DNA from: an uncultured Clostridium sp.
GTDB taxonomy: Bacteria; Bacillota; Clostridia; Lachnospirales; Lachnospiraceae
Assembly (NCBI GenBank): GCA_900538475.1
Contig: UPYT01000012.1
Coordinates: forward strand, 1 to 64,000
Length of the DNA: 64,000 nucleotides
Direction of reading: 5' to 3'
Shown one piece after another: positions 7,323 to 16,678 of the stretch. A model generated the notes under the pieces. It was given only the letters and a program-made list of their open reading frames with translations, searched no databases and was not told the origin of the DNA. The first letter of the stretch is position 1. The number at the start of each line of letters is the position of its first letter. A program made the translations under genes and the position numbers.

Positions 7323-9293
7323 ATGAAGATTACAGAGCTTTTAAAGCCTGAGAGTATTGCTCTTGGCGTGAAAGCATCATCGAAGGACGAAATTATTGAC
7401 TGCCTCACAGGCCTGATGGAGCAGGGCGGAAGACTCAATGACAGAGCAGGATACAAAGAAGGAATTTTGGCGAGAGAAGCTCTGGGAAGTACAGCCATCG
7501 GGGAAGGAATTGCCATTCCCCATGCAAAGGTTGCTGCAGTAAAGGAGCCGGGACTGGCAGCAGTGACAGTTCCAGAAGGAGTGGACTATGAGGCATTTGA
7601 CGGTTCTCTTGCCAATTTGATTTTTATGATTGCAGCTCCGGACGGAGAGGCGGATACTCATCTGGAGGCACTGTCCAAGCTGTCCACCTTGCTGATGAAC
7701 CCTGGTTTTAAGGATGCATTGATTGCAGCAAAGACAAAAGAAGAGTTTCTTCAGATTATTGATGATACGGAAAATGCCCGCTATGCAAAGAAACAGGAGG
7801 AGCAGGTATCTCAAAAATCTCAGGATGCTGCAGCGCAGAAGGATGCAGGGACAGAGCCGATGCCGCCACAGTCAGGATATCGAGTTCTTGCTGTAACTGC
7901 CTGCCCCACAGGCATTGCCCATACTTATATGGCAGCGGAAAACCTGGAAAATATGGGACGAAAGCTGGGAATTCCATTAAAGGCAGAAACAAACGGTTCT
8001 GCAGGCGCAGATAATGTGCTGACAGCAGAGGAAATCAAAAATGCAGAATGTATTATTATCGCAGCAGATAAAAATGTAGAAATGGCCCGTTTTGACGGAA
8101 AGCCTTTGATCCAGGTTCCGGTAGCAGAGGGAATTCATCATGGCGAGGAGCTGGTAAAGAGGGCAGTCAGCGGAACCGTTCCCGTATACCATCACAGCGG
8201 CAGTGTCGGAGAAAGTGAACGGGGAGGTTCTGGCAGCAGTGATAGCCTGGGACGTCAGATATATAAGCATCTCATGAACGGCGTTTCCCATATGCTTCCC
8301 TTTGTCATTGGCGGAGGTATTCTGATTGCCCTGGCATTCCTCTTTGATGATTATGAAATGAATCCGGCAAATTTTGGTAAGAATACACCGCTGGCAGCAT
8401 ATTTAAAGACCGTAGGAGAACAGGCTTTTGGCATGATGCTTCCGGTTCTAGCAGGCTACATTGCCATGAGCATTGCAGATCGCCCTGGACTGGCAGCAGG
8501 TTTTGTGGGCGGTCTGGTGGCAAAAATGGGTATGACCTTTGGAAATCCTGCAGGCGGAGATGTAAACGCAGGATTTCTGGGAGCGCTGTTTGCAGGCTTT
8601 GCAGCAGGATATATTCTGGTAGGCTTAAGAAAACTGCTGTCAAAGCTTCCTAAGTCTCTGGAGGGAATTAAGCCGGTGCTTTTATATCCGGTACTGGGTG
8701 TTTTTATTACCGCAGTCGTTACAACCTTTATTAATCCCTATGTAGGTATGATCAACGATGCCCTGACAAATGCATTAAACAGCATGGGAGGAACCAGCCG
8801 CGTGATTCTGGGTATGGTAGTGGCAGGTATGATGTCTGTAGATATGGGCGGCCCGGTGAACAAAGCAGCTTATGTGTTCGGCACAGCACAGCTGGCAGAG
8901 GGGAATTTTGAGGTTATGGCAGCTGTCATGGCAGGAGGAATGGTTCCGCCGCTGGTCATTGCCCTGTGCTCCACTTTCTTTAAAAAGAAATTTACCGAAA
9001 AAGAACGCCAGTCTGGCCTGGTCAACTATATCATGGGACTGTCCTTTATTACAGAAGGCGTCATTCCATTTGCAGCTCAGGATCCCTTACGTGTCATTCC
9101 ATCCTGCGTGATCGGTTCTGCAGCAGCAGGGGGCTTGTCCATGTTTCTGGGATGCACCCTCCGGGCGCCTCACGGCGGACTGTTTGTTCTTCCCACGATT
9201 GGAAATCCTCTGGGATATCTGGCAGCGGTCTTGATCGGTTCAGTAATTGGATGTATAATACTTGCAGCACTGAAGAAAAATATAGAAGAATAG
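7323..9293 (+). CDS. fruA: PTS fructose transporter, fused EIIABC
   Basis: This 656-residue protein imports fructose and phosphorylates it to fructose-1-phosphate. The domain order is IIA (1-145, phosphorylated His67 in GIAIPHAKV), IIB (about 183-280, active Cys in VTACPTGIAHTYMAA near 193) and membrane IIC (about 300-650). A Gln/Ala-rich linker joins IIA and IIB. An ATG at 7317 is only two bases from GGAGG, so the next ATG at 7323, eight bases away, is preferred. It works with the upstream fruK, and the HAD phosphatase gene follows 11 nt downstream. Confidence 0.94.
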   Translation: MKITELLKPESIALGVKASSKDEIIDCLTGLMEQGGRLNDRAGYKEGILAREALGSTAIGEGIAIPHAKVAAVKEPGLAAVTVPEGVDYEAFDGSLANLIFMIAAPDGEADTHLEALSKLSTLLMNPGFKDALIAAKTKEEFLQIIDDTENARYAKKQEEQVSQKSQDAAAQKDAGTEPMPPQSGYRVLAVTACPTGIAHTYMAAENLENMGRKLGIPLKAETNGSAGADNVLTAEEIKNAECIIIAADKNVEMARFDGKPLIQVPVAEGIHHGEELVKRAVSGTVPVYHHSGSVGESERGGSGSSDSLGRQIYKHLMNGVSHMLPFVIGGGILIALAFLFDDYEMNPANFGKNTPLAAYLKTVGEQAFGMMLPVLAGYIAMSIADRPGLAAGFVGGLVAKMGMTFGNPAGGDVNAGFLGALFAGFAAGYILVGLRKLLSKLPKSLEGIKPVLLYPVLGVFITAVVTTFINPYVGMINDALTNALNSMGGTSRVILGMVVAGMMSVDMGGPVNKAAYVFGTAQLAEGNFEVMAAVMAGGMVPPLVIALCSTFFKKKFTEKERQSGLVNYIMGLSFITEGVIPFAAQDPLRVIPSCVIGSAAAGGLSMFLGCTLRAPHGGLFVLPTIGNPLGYLAAVLIGSVIGCIILAALKKNIEE

Positions 9294-9304
9294 AGGAGAG
9301 TCTT

Positions 9305-9970
9305 ATGATTCGCTGCTGCATATTTGATTTGGATGGAACGCTGCTAAATACCCTGAAAGCCTTGACTTTGACGGTGAATCTGACCCTGGAGCATTTTGGC
9401 TATGAGCCAGTGGATGAAGACCATGTCCGGCAGTTTGTAGGTGATGGATACAAGCTTTTGATGGAGCGGGTGCTCCGTTACAGAGGAGATGAACAGCTGG
9501 AGCATTATGAAGAAAGTCTGAAGGTTTATCTGGAGCTGTTTGCGGTACACAGCATGGACGGGGTGCATCCCTATGACGGCATCTGCGAACTTCTGGAGGA
9601 ATTAAAAAAACGGGGAATCAAGACGGCAGTGCTGTCGAATAAGCCGCATCCCAGAACCGTAGAAAATATTGAAACCGTATTTGGGCCAGGATACTTTGAC
9701 TATGTGGCAGGAGAACAGCCGGGAATTCCCAGAAAGCCGGATCCCGCAGGTGTAAAGCTGATTCTGGACAGGTTTGGAGTAAAGCCGGAGGAGTGCCTGT
9801 ATTTCGGTGATACCAACACAGATATGAAAACAGGACTGGGCGCCGGTCTTCAGACGGTAGGCGTTACCTGGGGATTCCGGGACAGGGAGGAGCTGGAAAG
9901 CTTCCATCCCCAGCATATTATCAGTCATCCAGATGAGGTTTTCGGACAGATTCTTGAGAAAAAAGCATAA
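9305..9970 (+). CDS. HAD hydrolase, phosphoglycolate phosphatase-like
   Basis: This 221-residue HAD hydrolase starts with the nucleophile motif FDLDGT (Asp8, Asp10). It continues with SNKPH (Thr/Ser and Lys region) and ends with the metal-binding GDTNTDMKTG. The helical cap suits the Gph/PGMB branch of the family. Substrates of these enzymes are hard to predict; phosphoglycolate or another small sugar phosphate is possible. The ATG at 9305 follows AGAGGAG. It is 11 nt after fruA and probably the last gene of the fru operon, so a role in removing sugar-phosphate by-products is plausible but unproven. Confidence 0.85.
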   Translation: MIRCCIFDLDGTLLNTLKALTLTVNLTLEHFGYEPVDEDHVRQFVGDGYKLLMERVLRYRGDEQLEHYEESLKVYLELFAVHSMDGVHPYDGICELLEELKKRGIKTAVLSNKPHPRTVENIETVFGPGYFDYVAGEQPGIPRKPDPAGVKLILDRFGVKPEECLYFGDTNTDMKTGLGAGLQTVGVTWGFRDREELESFHPQHIISHPDEVFGQILEKKA

Positions 9971-10089
9971 AAATTAATGGAAAACCACGAAAATACAGGA
10001 AAAAATAAAAACCCTCTTTCTTTTATGAGAAAGACATGGTACAATAGCGGAAATGAATAAATTGTTTCCGCAGACGAAACAGAGATAAC

Positions 10090-10252
10090 ATGATAGAGGC
10101 GCGGGATTCATCAGTACCAAAGGCAAAAAAGGCAGGACAGCCGCCTGAGGGAAAGGGGATACCGCCGAAGGATGATTTGCCAGTCCAGGCAGATGATTCT
10201 GGGATGACGCAGAAGATGCGGCATACTGTCACGATACGTGGAGCGCTATCTG
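10090..10252 (+). ncRNA. Lysine riboswitch (L box) aptamer
   Basis: The sequence carries the conserved core of the lysine riboswitch: GATAGAGGCGC at the 5' side of P1 (10092-10102), ATCAGTA, GAGGGAAAGGGG followed by CCGCCGAAGG, and ACTGTCAC near the end. P1 closes with GAGCGCTATC (10241-10250). A TACAAT -10-like box at 10040-10045 may drive it. An intrinsic terminator follows at 10284-10337, so the switch is expected to stop transcription when lysine is abundant. The controlled gene encodes an NhaC-family transporter, which suggests that it carries lysine. Confidence 0.95.
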
Positions 10253-10283
10253 TGCTGTTAAGTAATACTTTTCAAAAGATTTG

Positions 10284-10337
10284 AAACACCACAAACGCGC
10301 TTTTCAGAAAAAACTGCCGTTTGTGGTGTTTTTTATT
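10284..10337 (+). terminator. Riboswitch-controlled terminator
   Basis: A perfect 14-bp stem (10284-10297 with 10318-10331) runs into a T tract. It lies about 34 nt after the lysine aptamer and 60 nt before the transporter start, the expected place for the expression platform. Confidence 0.93.
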
Positions 10338-10397
10338 CGAAATAAAACAATTCAGAATGGTTTGTTACCAGAAAGAAAAGAAAGGGAGAGGTTACAA

Positions 10398-12035
10398 ATG
10401 CAGGGAATGAGGAAAAATGCAAAATGGAAGATGGTGCTGCCAGCAGCGCTGATTCTGACGCTGATGTTTGCCTTTGCTGCTTTCGGGGCGGAAGAGGCGG
10501 CTGCAGAGTACGTTCCGGAGGCATACGGAACGATATGGGCGCTTCTGCCGCCGATCGTGGCAATTGGGCTGGCCTTGATTACCAAGGAGGTATACAGCTC
10601 TTTGTTTGTGGGAATTTTAGTAGGTTCTATTCTGTATTCCGGAATGAATTTTGAAGTGGCAGTTACCCATATGTTTGAGAATGGCGTGATTGGTGTGCTG
10701 TCCGACAGCTACAACGTGGGAATTCTTGTATTCCTGGTAATTCTTGGAGCAATGGTAGGCCTGATGAACCGTGCAGGCGGTTCTGCTGCTTTTGGTCAGT
10801 TTGCCTCAAAGCGGATTAAGAGCCGTGTAGGAGCCCAGCTGTCTACGATTCTTCTGGGCGTGGTGATTTTTATTGACGACTATTTTAACTGTCTGACTGT
10901 AGGAAGCGTAATGCGTCCTGTTACAGACAAATTTAAGGTGTCCAGAGCAAAGCTGGCATATCTGATTGACGCAACAGCAGCTCCGGTCTGCATTATCGCT
11001 CCGATTTCATCCTGGGCAGCTGCAGTAACAGGCTTTGTAGAGGGCGAGGATGGATTTTCCATGTTTATCCGGGCTATTCCCTACAACTACTATGCGATTT
11101 TAACCATTGTGATGATGGTTGCAATGGTTCTGCTTAAGGAAGAGTTCGGACCGATGGCAAAGCATGAGAAAAATGCAGTGAAGGGAGATCTGTATACCAC
11201 AGAGGGACGTCCTTATCAGGATTCCAACGATATGGTTGTGGCGGCAAAGGGAACGGTTCTGGATCTTCTCATTCCTATCGGAGCCCTGATTGTGTGCTGT
11301 GTTATCGGTATGCTGTATACCGGCGGATTTTTCTCTGGAACTGATTTTGTAACAGCCTTCTCTCAGAGTGATGCATCTCTGGGACTGACCCTGGGCAGCT
11401 TTTTTGCTCTGGTGATTACGATTGTTTTATATCAGATTCGTCATGTTATGACCTTCAATGACTGTATGGGATGTATTCCGGATGGATTTAAGGCTATGGT
11501 TCCGGCTATTATGATTCTGACCTTTGCATGGACCCTGAAAGCAATGACGGACAGTCTGGGGGCAGATGTGTATGTGGCTAACCTGGTAAAGGTCAGCGCA
11601 GGCTCTCTGTTAAACTTCCTTCCGGCAATTATTTTTGTGGTGGGATGCTTCCTGGCCTTTGCAACCGGTACCTCCTGGGGAACCTTTGGCATTCTGATTC
11701 CGATTGTAGTTGCTGTATTTGAAAACAACAATCCGGAGCTGATGACGATTTCTATTTCTGCATGTATGGCAGGAGCGGTCTGCGGAGATCACTGTTCTCC
11801 GATTTCCGATACCACTATCATGGCCTCTGCAGGAGCCCAGTGTGAGCACGTAAACCATGTGATGACCCAGCTTCCTTATGTGGTATTGGCTGCAGTAGTT
11901 TCTTTTGTCACCTATGTGATTGCCGGCTTTGTACAGAATCCGTGGATCTGTCTGCCGATAGGATTTGTTTTGATGCTGGGAACTCTGGTACTGGTGCGGA
12001 TGTTTGTTTCCGAACCGATTACAGAAGAAAAATAA
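10398..12035 (+). CDS. NhaC-family transporter, predicted lysine transporter (LysW-like)
   Basis: This 545-residue membrane protein has a signal-like first hydrophobic segment (about 10-28) and roughly 11-12 further helices. Conserved NhaC-type stretches include GVVIFIDDYFNCLT near residue 155 and CGDHCSPISDTTIMASAG near 460. NhaC proteins are classically Na+/H+ antiporters, but members controlled by lysine riboswitches are predicted lysine transporters (named LysW in comparative genomics). The riboswitch immediately upstream supports that here. The ATG at 10398 follows AAAGGGAGAGG; earlier in-frame starts lie inside the terminator. Confidence 0.88.
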   Translation: MQGMRKNAKWKMVLPAALILTLMFAFAAFGAEEAAAEYVPEAYGTIWALLPPIVAIGLALITKEVYSSLFVGILVGSILYSGMNFEVAVTHMFENGVIGVLSDSYNVGILVFLVILGAMVGLMNRAGGSAAFGQFASKRIKSRVGAQLSTILLGVVIFIDDYFNCLTVGSVMRPVTDKFKVSRAKLAYLIDATAAPVCIIAPISSWAAAVTGFVEGEDGFSMFIRAIPYNYYAILTIVMMVAMVLLKEEFGPMAKHEKNAVKGDLYTTEGRPYQDSNDMVVAAKGTVLDLLIPIGALIVCCVIGMLYTGGFFSGTDFVTAFSQSDASLGLTLGSFFALVITIVLYQIRHVMTFNDCMGCIPDGFKAMVPAIMILTFAWTLKAMTDSLGADVYVANLVKVSAGSLLNFLPAIIFVVGCFLAFATGTSWGTFGILIPIVVAVFENNNPELMTISISACMAGAVCGDHCSPISDTTIMASAGAQCEHVNHVMTQLPYVVLAAVVSFVTYVIAGFVQNPWICLPIGFVLMLGTLVLVRMFVSEPITEEK

Positions 12036-12049
12036 AAGCAATGTGCAGA

Positions 12050-12075
12050 AAAATGCAGGATTCCTGCATTTTTTG
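12050..12075 (+). terminator. Intrinsic terminator after the NhaC-family gene
   Basis: The palindrome AAATGCAGGA/TTCCTGCATTT (12051-12071) is followed by TTT. It lies 15 nt after the stop codon. Confidence 0.8.
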
Positions 12076-12127
12076 CATTTTATGCAAAAAAATCGAAAAA
12101 AAATACGAATTTTTGAAAGAAAAAGAC

Positions 12128-12217
12128 TTGATTTATTTGAGAAAATGAGTATAATGAATAACTATTGAGAGGTTAATATTTATGCATAATATTCATGTTA
12201 AATGAATATATGCAATA
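12128..12217 (+). promoter_or_regulatory. Promoter and palindromic leader of the amino acid ABC operon
   Basis: TTGATT (12128-12133) and TATAAT (12150-12155) are 16 bp apart. The leader then holds an AT-rich palindromic region with TATGCAT (12181-12187) and the inverted repeat ATATTCAT/ATGAATAT (12189-12196 with 12202-12209). Paired TGCAT/ATTCAT half-sites of this kind resemble ArgR boxes of Firmicutes, so arginine control is possible. This is a low-confidence inference from shape alone; the promoter is better supported. Confidence 0.6.
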
Positions 12218-12233
12218 TGAGGAGGATGTAATT

Positions 12234-13184
12234 ATGAAAAAGAAAATGTTTGCTATTGCTATGGCATCTGTTATGGCTGCTTCTTTAACTGCCTGCGGCG
12301 GAGGAGAAAAAGAGACTACCGCAGCTGCAACAGAGGCTGCAACTACTGCAGCTGAGACTTCTGCAGAGGCAGAGGAAAGTGAGACTGCAGCAGAGGGAGA
12401 GAGCGCCGCAGAGGCTGCTGCTGAGGTTACAACAGTAAACGAGGGTAAGCTGACTGTGGCTACCAGCCCGGACTTTGCTCCCTATGAGTTTTATGCAATC
12501 GGCGAGGATGGAACTCCTCAGCTGGCCGGCTTCGATATGGCTCTGGCTCAGTACATCGCAGATGACCTGGGACTGGAACTGGAGGTAGTTACCGTTGATT
12601 TTGACGGCGTATTAAGCGAGCTTTCCACCAAGTCTGTTGACCTGGGCATGGCAGGACTTTCTCCGGATCCCAAGCGTGCAGATATTATGGATTTCTCTGA
12701 TCTGTATTACATGGGCGGACAGTCTCTGGTTACTACCAAGGCAAATGCTGAGAAGTTCAACAGCTTTGAAGCTGTAAACAAGCCGGAGGTTTCTGTTGGT
12801 GCACAGACCGGTTCTATCCAGATGGATCTGGCACAGACAAACAGCCCGGATGCAGACATTGTTGCTCTTCCGAAGGTTACGGATATTATTTCCGAGCTGC
12901 TGACTGGAAAGATGGATGCAGCTTATATTGAGACAGATGTAGCTGTAAGCTATCAGAAAAACTATCCGGAGCTGGAACTGGTATTAGAAGTTCCTTATGA
13001 GTCTGAAGGATCTGCAATTGGTGTATGCAAAGACAATGAGTCTCTGTTAAAGGCAGTAAATGCTTCGATTGCAAAGGCTCTGGAGGACGGTACTATGGAG
13101 AAGTTCATTGCTGAGGCAAATGAGCAGGCATCTGGTGAGAAGTATGAAGGTCTTCTGGATGCAGAGGGCAATATTCAGCAGTAA
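12234..13184 (+). CDS. Amino acid ABC transporter substrate-binding lipoprotein
   Basis: This 316-residue lipoprotein has a lipobox SLTAC with modified Cys21. An Ala/Thr/Glu-rich linker (about 27-65) leads into a family 3 solute-binding domain beginning LTVATSPDFAPYEF. It captures a polar amino acid outside the membrane for the permease and ATPase encoded next. The ligand cannot be fixed from sequence; lysine, arginine, histidine, glutamine or cystine are all possible. The ATG at 12234 follows GAGGAGG. It is the first gene of a three-gene operon and is followed by a strong hairpin that may favour its own expression. Confidence 0.92.
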   Translation: MKKKMFAIAMASVMAASLTACGGGEKETTAAATEAATTAAETSAEAEESETAAEGESAAEAAAEVTTVNEGKLTVATSPDFAPYEFYAIGEDGTPQLAGFDMALAQYIADDLGLELEVVTVDFDGVLSELSTKSVDLGMAGLSPDPKRADIMDFSDLYYMGGQSLVTTKANAEKFNSFEAVNKPEVSVGAQTGSIQMDLAQTNSPDADIVALPKVTDIISELLTGKMDAAYIETDVAVSYQKNYPELELVLEVPYESEGSAIGVCKDNESLLKAVNASIAKALEDGTMEKFIAEANEQASGEKYEGLLDAEGNIQQ

Positions 13185-13209
13185 TCTGAGCTGACTCAGA
13201 ATGATAGTG

Positions 13210-13256
13210 AAGGCAGCCGGTTTTCCCGGACAGGGAAAAGGCCGGCGGCCTTTTGG
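13210..13256 (+). terminator. Intercistronic hairpin after the binding-protein gene
   Basis: An extended stem pairs GCCGGTTTTCCC with GGGAAAAGGCCGGC inside flanking AAGGC/GGCCTTTT. The T run is short (TTTT). It lies between the binding protein and permease genes, where partial termination or mRNA protection usually raises binding protein over membrane subunits. Confidence 0.65.
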
Positions 13257-13309
13257 TGTGTAAGAAAGAGTCTTGCCGCCGGTCAGGATCCCCATGAAAG
13301 GAGTATACT

Positions 13310-14095
13310 ATGGATCAATTTATCAAATGGAGTAATTTCTCCAAAATCGTGCCTTATGCCGAGCTGTTCAGACAGGGACTGCTGGTTACGGTGCTGCTTT
13401 CTTTATTTACCGTAATGATTGGTTTCTGTATCGCGCTGGTTTTGGCGCTGATGCGGATGTCCAATGTACGCCCTTTCCGGGCTCTTGGTTTTGATAAGGA
13501 CGGCCATCAGAAGGAGGAAGGCTTTCTTGCAGCTGTCAGCCGTTTTAATCCTCTGGCATTTCTGGCAACAGCCTATGTGGAAATTCTTCGTTCCACTCCC
13601 GTAGTTGTTCAGGTATTTATTATTTATTATGGTGTGTTCGGCATCATTGACCTTCCGGCTTTTAAGATGTTTGGATTTATTAAATTTGACCGGTTTTTCC
13701 CGGGCGTTGTGGCTCTGGGCATGAACTCCGGCGCTTATCTGTGCGAGATTATCCGCGCCGGTATCCAGTCCATTGACGGAGGACAGACAGAGGCAGCCCG
13801 TTCTCTGGGGCTTTCCCAGGTACAGAACCTGCGGTATATTATTCTGCCTCAGGCGCTGAAGAATATTCTTCCGGCTATTGCCAATGAGTTTGTTGTTATT
13901 ATTAAGGAATCCGCGATTACCTACACCATCGGTGTGCAGGACATTATGTCTGCAGTAAATGCAGTAAAGGGCGCGACCTTTGTTATTATTGAGCCGCTCC
14001 TGGTAGCTACAGCAATTTATTTCTGTCTGTGCTTCCCGGCTTCTAAGCTGATTGCATACTTTGAAAGGAGAATGAGCCATGGCGACAAGAGATAG
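13310..14095 (+). CDS. Amino acid ABC transporter permease (HisM/GlnP type)
   Basis: This 261-residue inner-membrane subunit belongs to the polar amino acid permease family. A first helix lies near 20-45, an insert of about 30 residues follows (around 50-75, containing [11 protein letters not shown]), and [13 protein letters not shown] begins the conserved domain. The [10 protein letters not shown] segment near 163 is the EAA loop that contacts the ATPase. The gene starts at ATG 13310 after GAAAGGAG and its end overlaps the ATPase gene by 17 bases, implying translational coupling. Confidence 0.93.
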   Translation: MDQFIKWSNFSKIVPYAELFRQGLLVTVLLSLFTVMIGFCIALVLALMRMSNVRPFRALGFDKDGHQKEEGFLAAVSRFNPLAFLATAYVEILRSTPVVVQVFIIYYGVFGIIDLPAFKMFGFIKFDRFFPGVVALGMNSGAYLCEIIRAGIQSIDGGQTEAARSLGLSQVQNLRYIILPQALKNILPAIANEFVVIIKESAITYTIGVQDIMSAVNAVKGATFVIIEPLLVATAIYFCLCFPASKLIAYFERRMSHGDKR

Positions 14096-14855
14096 TCTGA
14101 TTCAGGTTACGGATTTAAAAAAATGGTATAAGGGCGGCGCCATTAAGGCTCTGGACGGAGTGACAGTTGATATCAATAAGGGTGATGTGATTGCAGTCAT
14201 TGGTCCTTCCGGTTCCGGAAAGTCCACCTTCCTCAGAAGTCTGAATCTTTTGGAGGAGCCGACAGGAGGAGCCATCCTTTTCAACGGGGTGGATCTGACT
14301 AAGAAAAAATATAAAAATAACGAGGGAAAGACTGTCAAGCTGGATGTGGACAGCCTGCGCCAGAAAATGGGTATGGTTTTCCAGCATTTTAATCTTTTCC
14401 CTCATATGACCATTTTGGAAAATATGATTCTGGCGCCTATGAAAGTAAAGAATATCAGCCGCGCAGAGGCAGAGGAAAAAGCTCTGGCCCTTTTGGACCG
14501 TGTTGGACTGAAGGATCGGGCAGACGCCTATCCGATTCAGCTGTCCGGCGGCCAGAAGCAGCGAGTAGCCATTGTCCGTGCTCTGGCTATGGAGCCGGAG
14601 GTTATGCTGTTTGACGAGCCTACCTCCGCTCTGGATCCGGAGATGGTTGGTGAGGTTCTTGATGTTATGAAGGAACTGGCCCAGGAGGGCATGACGATGG
14701 TGGTAGTTACTCATGAAATGGGCTTTGCCCGTGAGGTGGGAAGCCGGGTTCTCTTTATGGCAGATGGAAAGCTTCTGGAGCATGGTACACCGAAGGAGAT
14801 CTTTGAAAATCCCCAGAACCCCCGATTGAAGGATTTTCTGGCAAAGGTATTGTAA
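14079..14855 (+). CDS. Amino acid ABC transporter ATP-binding protein (GlnQ/HisP type)
   Basis: This 258-residue ATPase powers the transporter encoded by the two genes before it. Visible motifs are Walker A GPSGSGKS (42-49), the Q-loop in [13 protein letters not shown], the signature LSGGQKQR near 155, Walker [13 protein letters not shown] near 176 and the H-loop [10 protein letters not shown] near 208. An insert rich in Lys/Asn lies between Walker A and the Q-loop (about 75-90), slightly longer than usual. AAAGGAG lies before the start, inside the end of the permease gene. A terminator follows. Confidence 0.95.
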   Translation: MATRDSLIQVTDLKKWYKGGAIKALDGVTVDINKGDVIAVIGPSGSGKSTFLRSLNLLEEPTGGAILFNGVDLTKKKYKNNEGKTVKLDVDSLRQKMGMVFQHFNLFPHMTILENMILAPMKVKNISRAEAEEKALALLDRVGLKDRADAYPIQLSGGQKQRVAIVRALAMEPEVMLFDEPTSALDPEMVGEVLDVMKELAQEGMTMVVVTHEMGFAREVGSRVLFMADGKLLEHGTPKEIFENPQNPRLKDFLAKVL

Positions 14856-14880
14856 AAGATATAGCAGAAAGAAGTTCAAA

Positions 14881-14922
14881 GAATCGTCCGGCTTATCCTA
14901 CAGGAACCGGGCGATTTATTTC
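14881..14922 (+). terminator. Intrinsic terminator of the amino acid ABC operon
   Basis: AATCGTCCGG pairs with CCGGGCGATT (one G-T pair), followed by TATTTCAT. It lies 27 nt after the ATPase stop codon. The T run is weak. Confidence 0.65.
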
Positions 14923-15044
14923 ATATCATGGGAAAATGGATCTATGAAATTTAGGAATGGCAGCAGTTTGCTCTCGTGGATATGACGGGAATATTGACAA
15001 AGGCATCAGGAAAATGACAAAAAGATAAATGGAGGTATGACAGA

Positions 15045-16487
15045 ATGACACAGGAAAAGCAAAATGCAGTAAATGCAATCGAAGAAAAGGCCGGACTGAT
15101 TGGAGATGTGGCAGATCATATCTGGGAATATGCAGAGCTTTCTCTTCAGGAGGTAAAGTCAGCTGCTCTTTATTGTGAGGTGCTGGAAAAGGAAGGATTT
15201 CAGGTGGAAAAGGGAATCAGCGGTATTGAGACGGCATTTTCCGCCAGCTATGGACAGGGACGCCCGATGATTGGATTTCTGGCAGAATACGATGCTCTTT
15301 CCGGATTATCTCAGGAAGGCGGAAGTCTGGAGAAGAAGGAACTGACGGCAGGCGGCTGTGGTCATGGCTGCGGTCACAATCTTCTGGGAGCAGGCGCTAT
15401 GGCTGCTGCTTTGGGGGTAAAGGCTTATCTGGAAGCGACAGGAAAGCCTGGTACCGTAGTGCTTTACGGCTGCCCTGGAGAAGAGGGAGGAGCGGCCAAG
15501 GCATTTATGGCCAGAGACGGTGTCTGGAAAGCCCTGGATGCAGCGTTGACCTGGCATCCCGAGGATGTGAATGAGGTAGCTACAGGATCTTCTAATTCCT
15601 GTATTCAGGTACAGTATAAGTTTACGGGAGTAGCTTCTCATGCGGCAGGAGCCCCGGAAAAGGGTCGAAGCGCCCTGGATGCAGTAGAGCTGATGAATAT
15701 TGGCGTACAGTTTTTAAGAGAGCACATGAGTGATAAGGCTCGTGTCCATTATGCGATTACAGATGCAGGCGGATGCAGTCCCAATGTAGTTCAGCCTACA
15801 GCGTCTGTGCTTTATATGGTTCGTTCGAATCATGTAGCGGAGGCGGTGGAGCTTCAGGCGAGAGTAGACAAAATTGCAGAGGGAGCAGCTTTGATGACAG
15901 AGACGACCGTTGAACGGAAGTTTATTGACGGACTTTCTGACACAGTGAGCAACTTTGCTCTGGAGCGGGTTCTCTATGAGAATTATCGGGAGCTGGGAGT
16001 TCCTTCTTATACAGAGGAGGAGCTGGCCTATGCGGATCAGCTGGCAGCAACCTATCCGGGAAGCGATAAGGTGCCGGGAGTAGCTGCAGCCAATGACAGA
16101 GAAGCATTTGAAGCAGTAAAGGATATGCAGAAGGCTTTTGGACATAAAATGAACGGTTTTCTGGCTCCGCTTTATCAAAAAGATGCTTTTCAGCCGGGTT
16201 CTACGGATGTGGGAGATGTAAGCTGGCTGACGCCCACGGCTCAGATTCATGTGGCAGCATGGCCGAATGGCTGTCCCGGTCACAGCTGGCAGAATGTATC
16301 CTGTGACAGAACGGAGATTGGCCACAAGGCAGCCGTTCATGCGGGAAAGGTGCTGGCAGCAGCGGCAATCGATCTGATGAATCACGAGGAGCTTCTCAAA
16401 GAGGCAAGAGAGGAATTTGAAAAACGGACAGCAGATGGATTTGTATCTCCGATTCCGGCAGATGCAGTTCCGGTAATTCCCGACTAA
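15045..16487 (+). CDS. M20 family amidohydrolase, AbgB-like (aminobenzoyl-glutamate hydrolase subunit B type)
   Basis: This 480-residue metallopeptidase matches the AbgB branch of the M20/amidohydrolase family in length (E. coli AbgB is 481) and layout. The metal site motifs GGCGHGCGHNLLGAG (near 105) and CPGEEGGAAKAF (near 145) are intact. The family hydrolyses p-aminobenzoyl-glutamate and related N-acyl amino acids; AbgB normally works with AbgA, which is absent here, so the substrate may differ. The start follows TGGAGG. It is a single gene bounded by terminators. Confidence 0.85.
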   Translation: MTQEKQNAVNAIEEKAGLIGDVADHIWEYAELSLQEVKSAALYCEVLEKEGFQVEKGISGIETAFSASYGQGRPMIGFLAEYDALSGLSQEGGSLEKKELTAGGCGHGCGHNLLGAGAMAAALGVKAYLEATGKPGTVVLYGCPGEEGGAAKAFMARDGVWKALDAALTWHPEDVNEVATGSSNSCIQVQYKFTGVASHAAGAPEKGRSALDAVELMNIGVQFLREHMSDKARVHYAITDAGGCSPNVVQPTASVLYMVRSNHVAEAVELQARVDKIAEGAALMTETTVERKFIDGLSDTVSNFALERVLYENYRELGVPSYTEEELAYADQLAATYPGSDKVPGVAAANDREAFEAVKDMQKAFGHKMNGFLAPLYQKDAFQPGSTDVGDVSWLTPTAQIHVAAWPNGCPGHSWQNVSCDRTEIGHKAAVHAGKVLAAAAIDLMNHEELLKEAREEFEKRTADGFVSPIPADAVPVIPD

Positions 16488-16496
16488 AACACAAGG

Positions 16497-16553
16497 GACA
16501 GCAGCTTTGGACGGTGGAAAAATGCCGTCCGGAGCTGTTACACAATTTTTATG
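16497..16553 (+). terminator. Intrinsic terminator after the AbgB-like gene
   Basis: CAGCTTTGGACGG pairs with CCGTCCGGAGCTG around a short loop and is followed by ACACAATTTTT. It begins about 10 nt after the stop codon. Confidence 0.75.
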
Positions 16554-16574
16554 CCAACTTTAGAAAGTTTTTAT

Positions 16575-16606
16575 AAGCGAGGGTTACATTACCCTCGCTT
16601 TTGTTG
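16575..16606 (+). terminator. Second hairpin/terminator upstream of ftsH
   Basis: A perfect 10-bp stem AAGCGAGGGT/ACCCTCGCTT (16575-16584 with 16591-16600) is followed by TTGTTG. It is either a tandem terminator of the upstream gene or a leader hairpin of ftsH. Confidence 0.7.
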
Positions 16607-16678
16607 TATACTTAATGTTAGATTATTCAGAAAGTAATTGTATTTATAGAATAGTTATATGGAAAAGGAGATTAACAT

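Noticed and set aside
10090..10284. 64-codon frame upstream of the NhaC-family gene
   Set aside because: It lies inside the lysine riboswitch aptamer and the start of its terminator.
13403..14080. 225-codon minus-strand frame opposite the ABC permease gene
   Set aside because: It is a shadow of a well-supported permease, without a ribosome site or domain.
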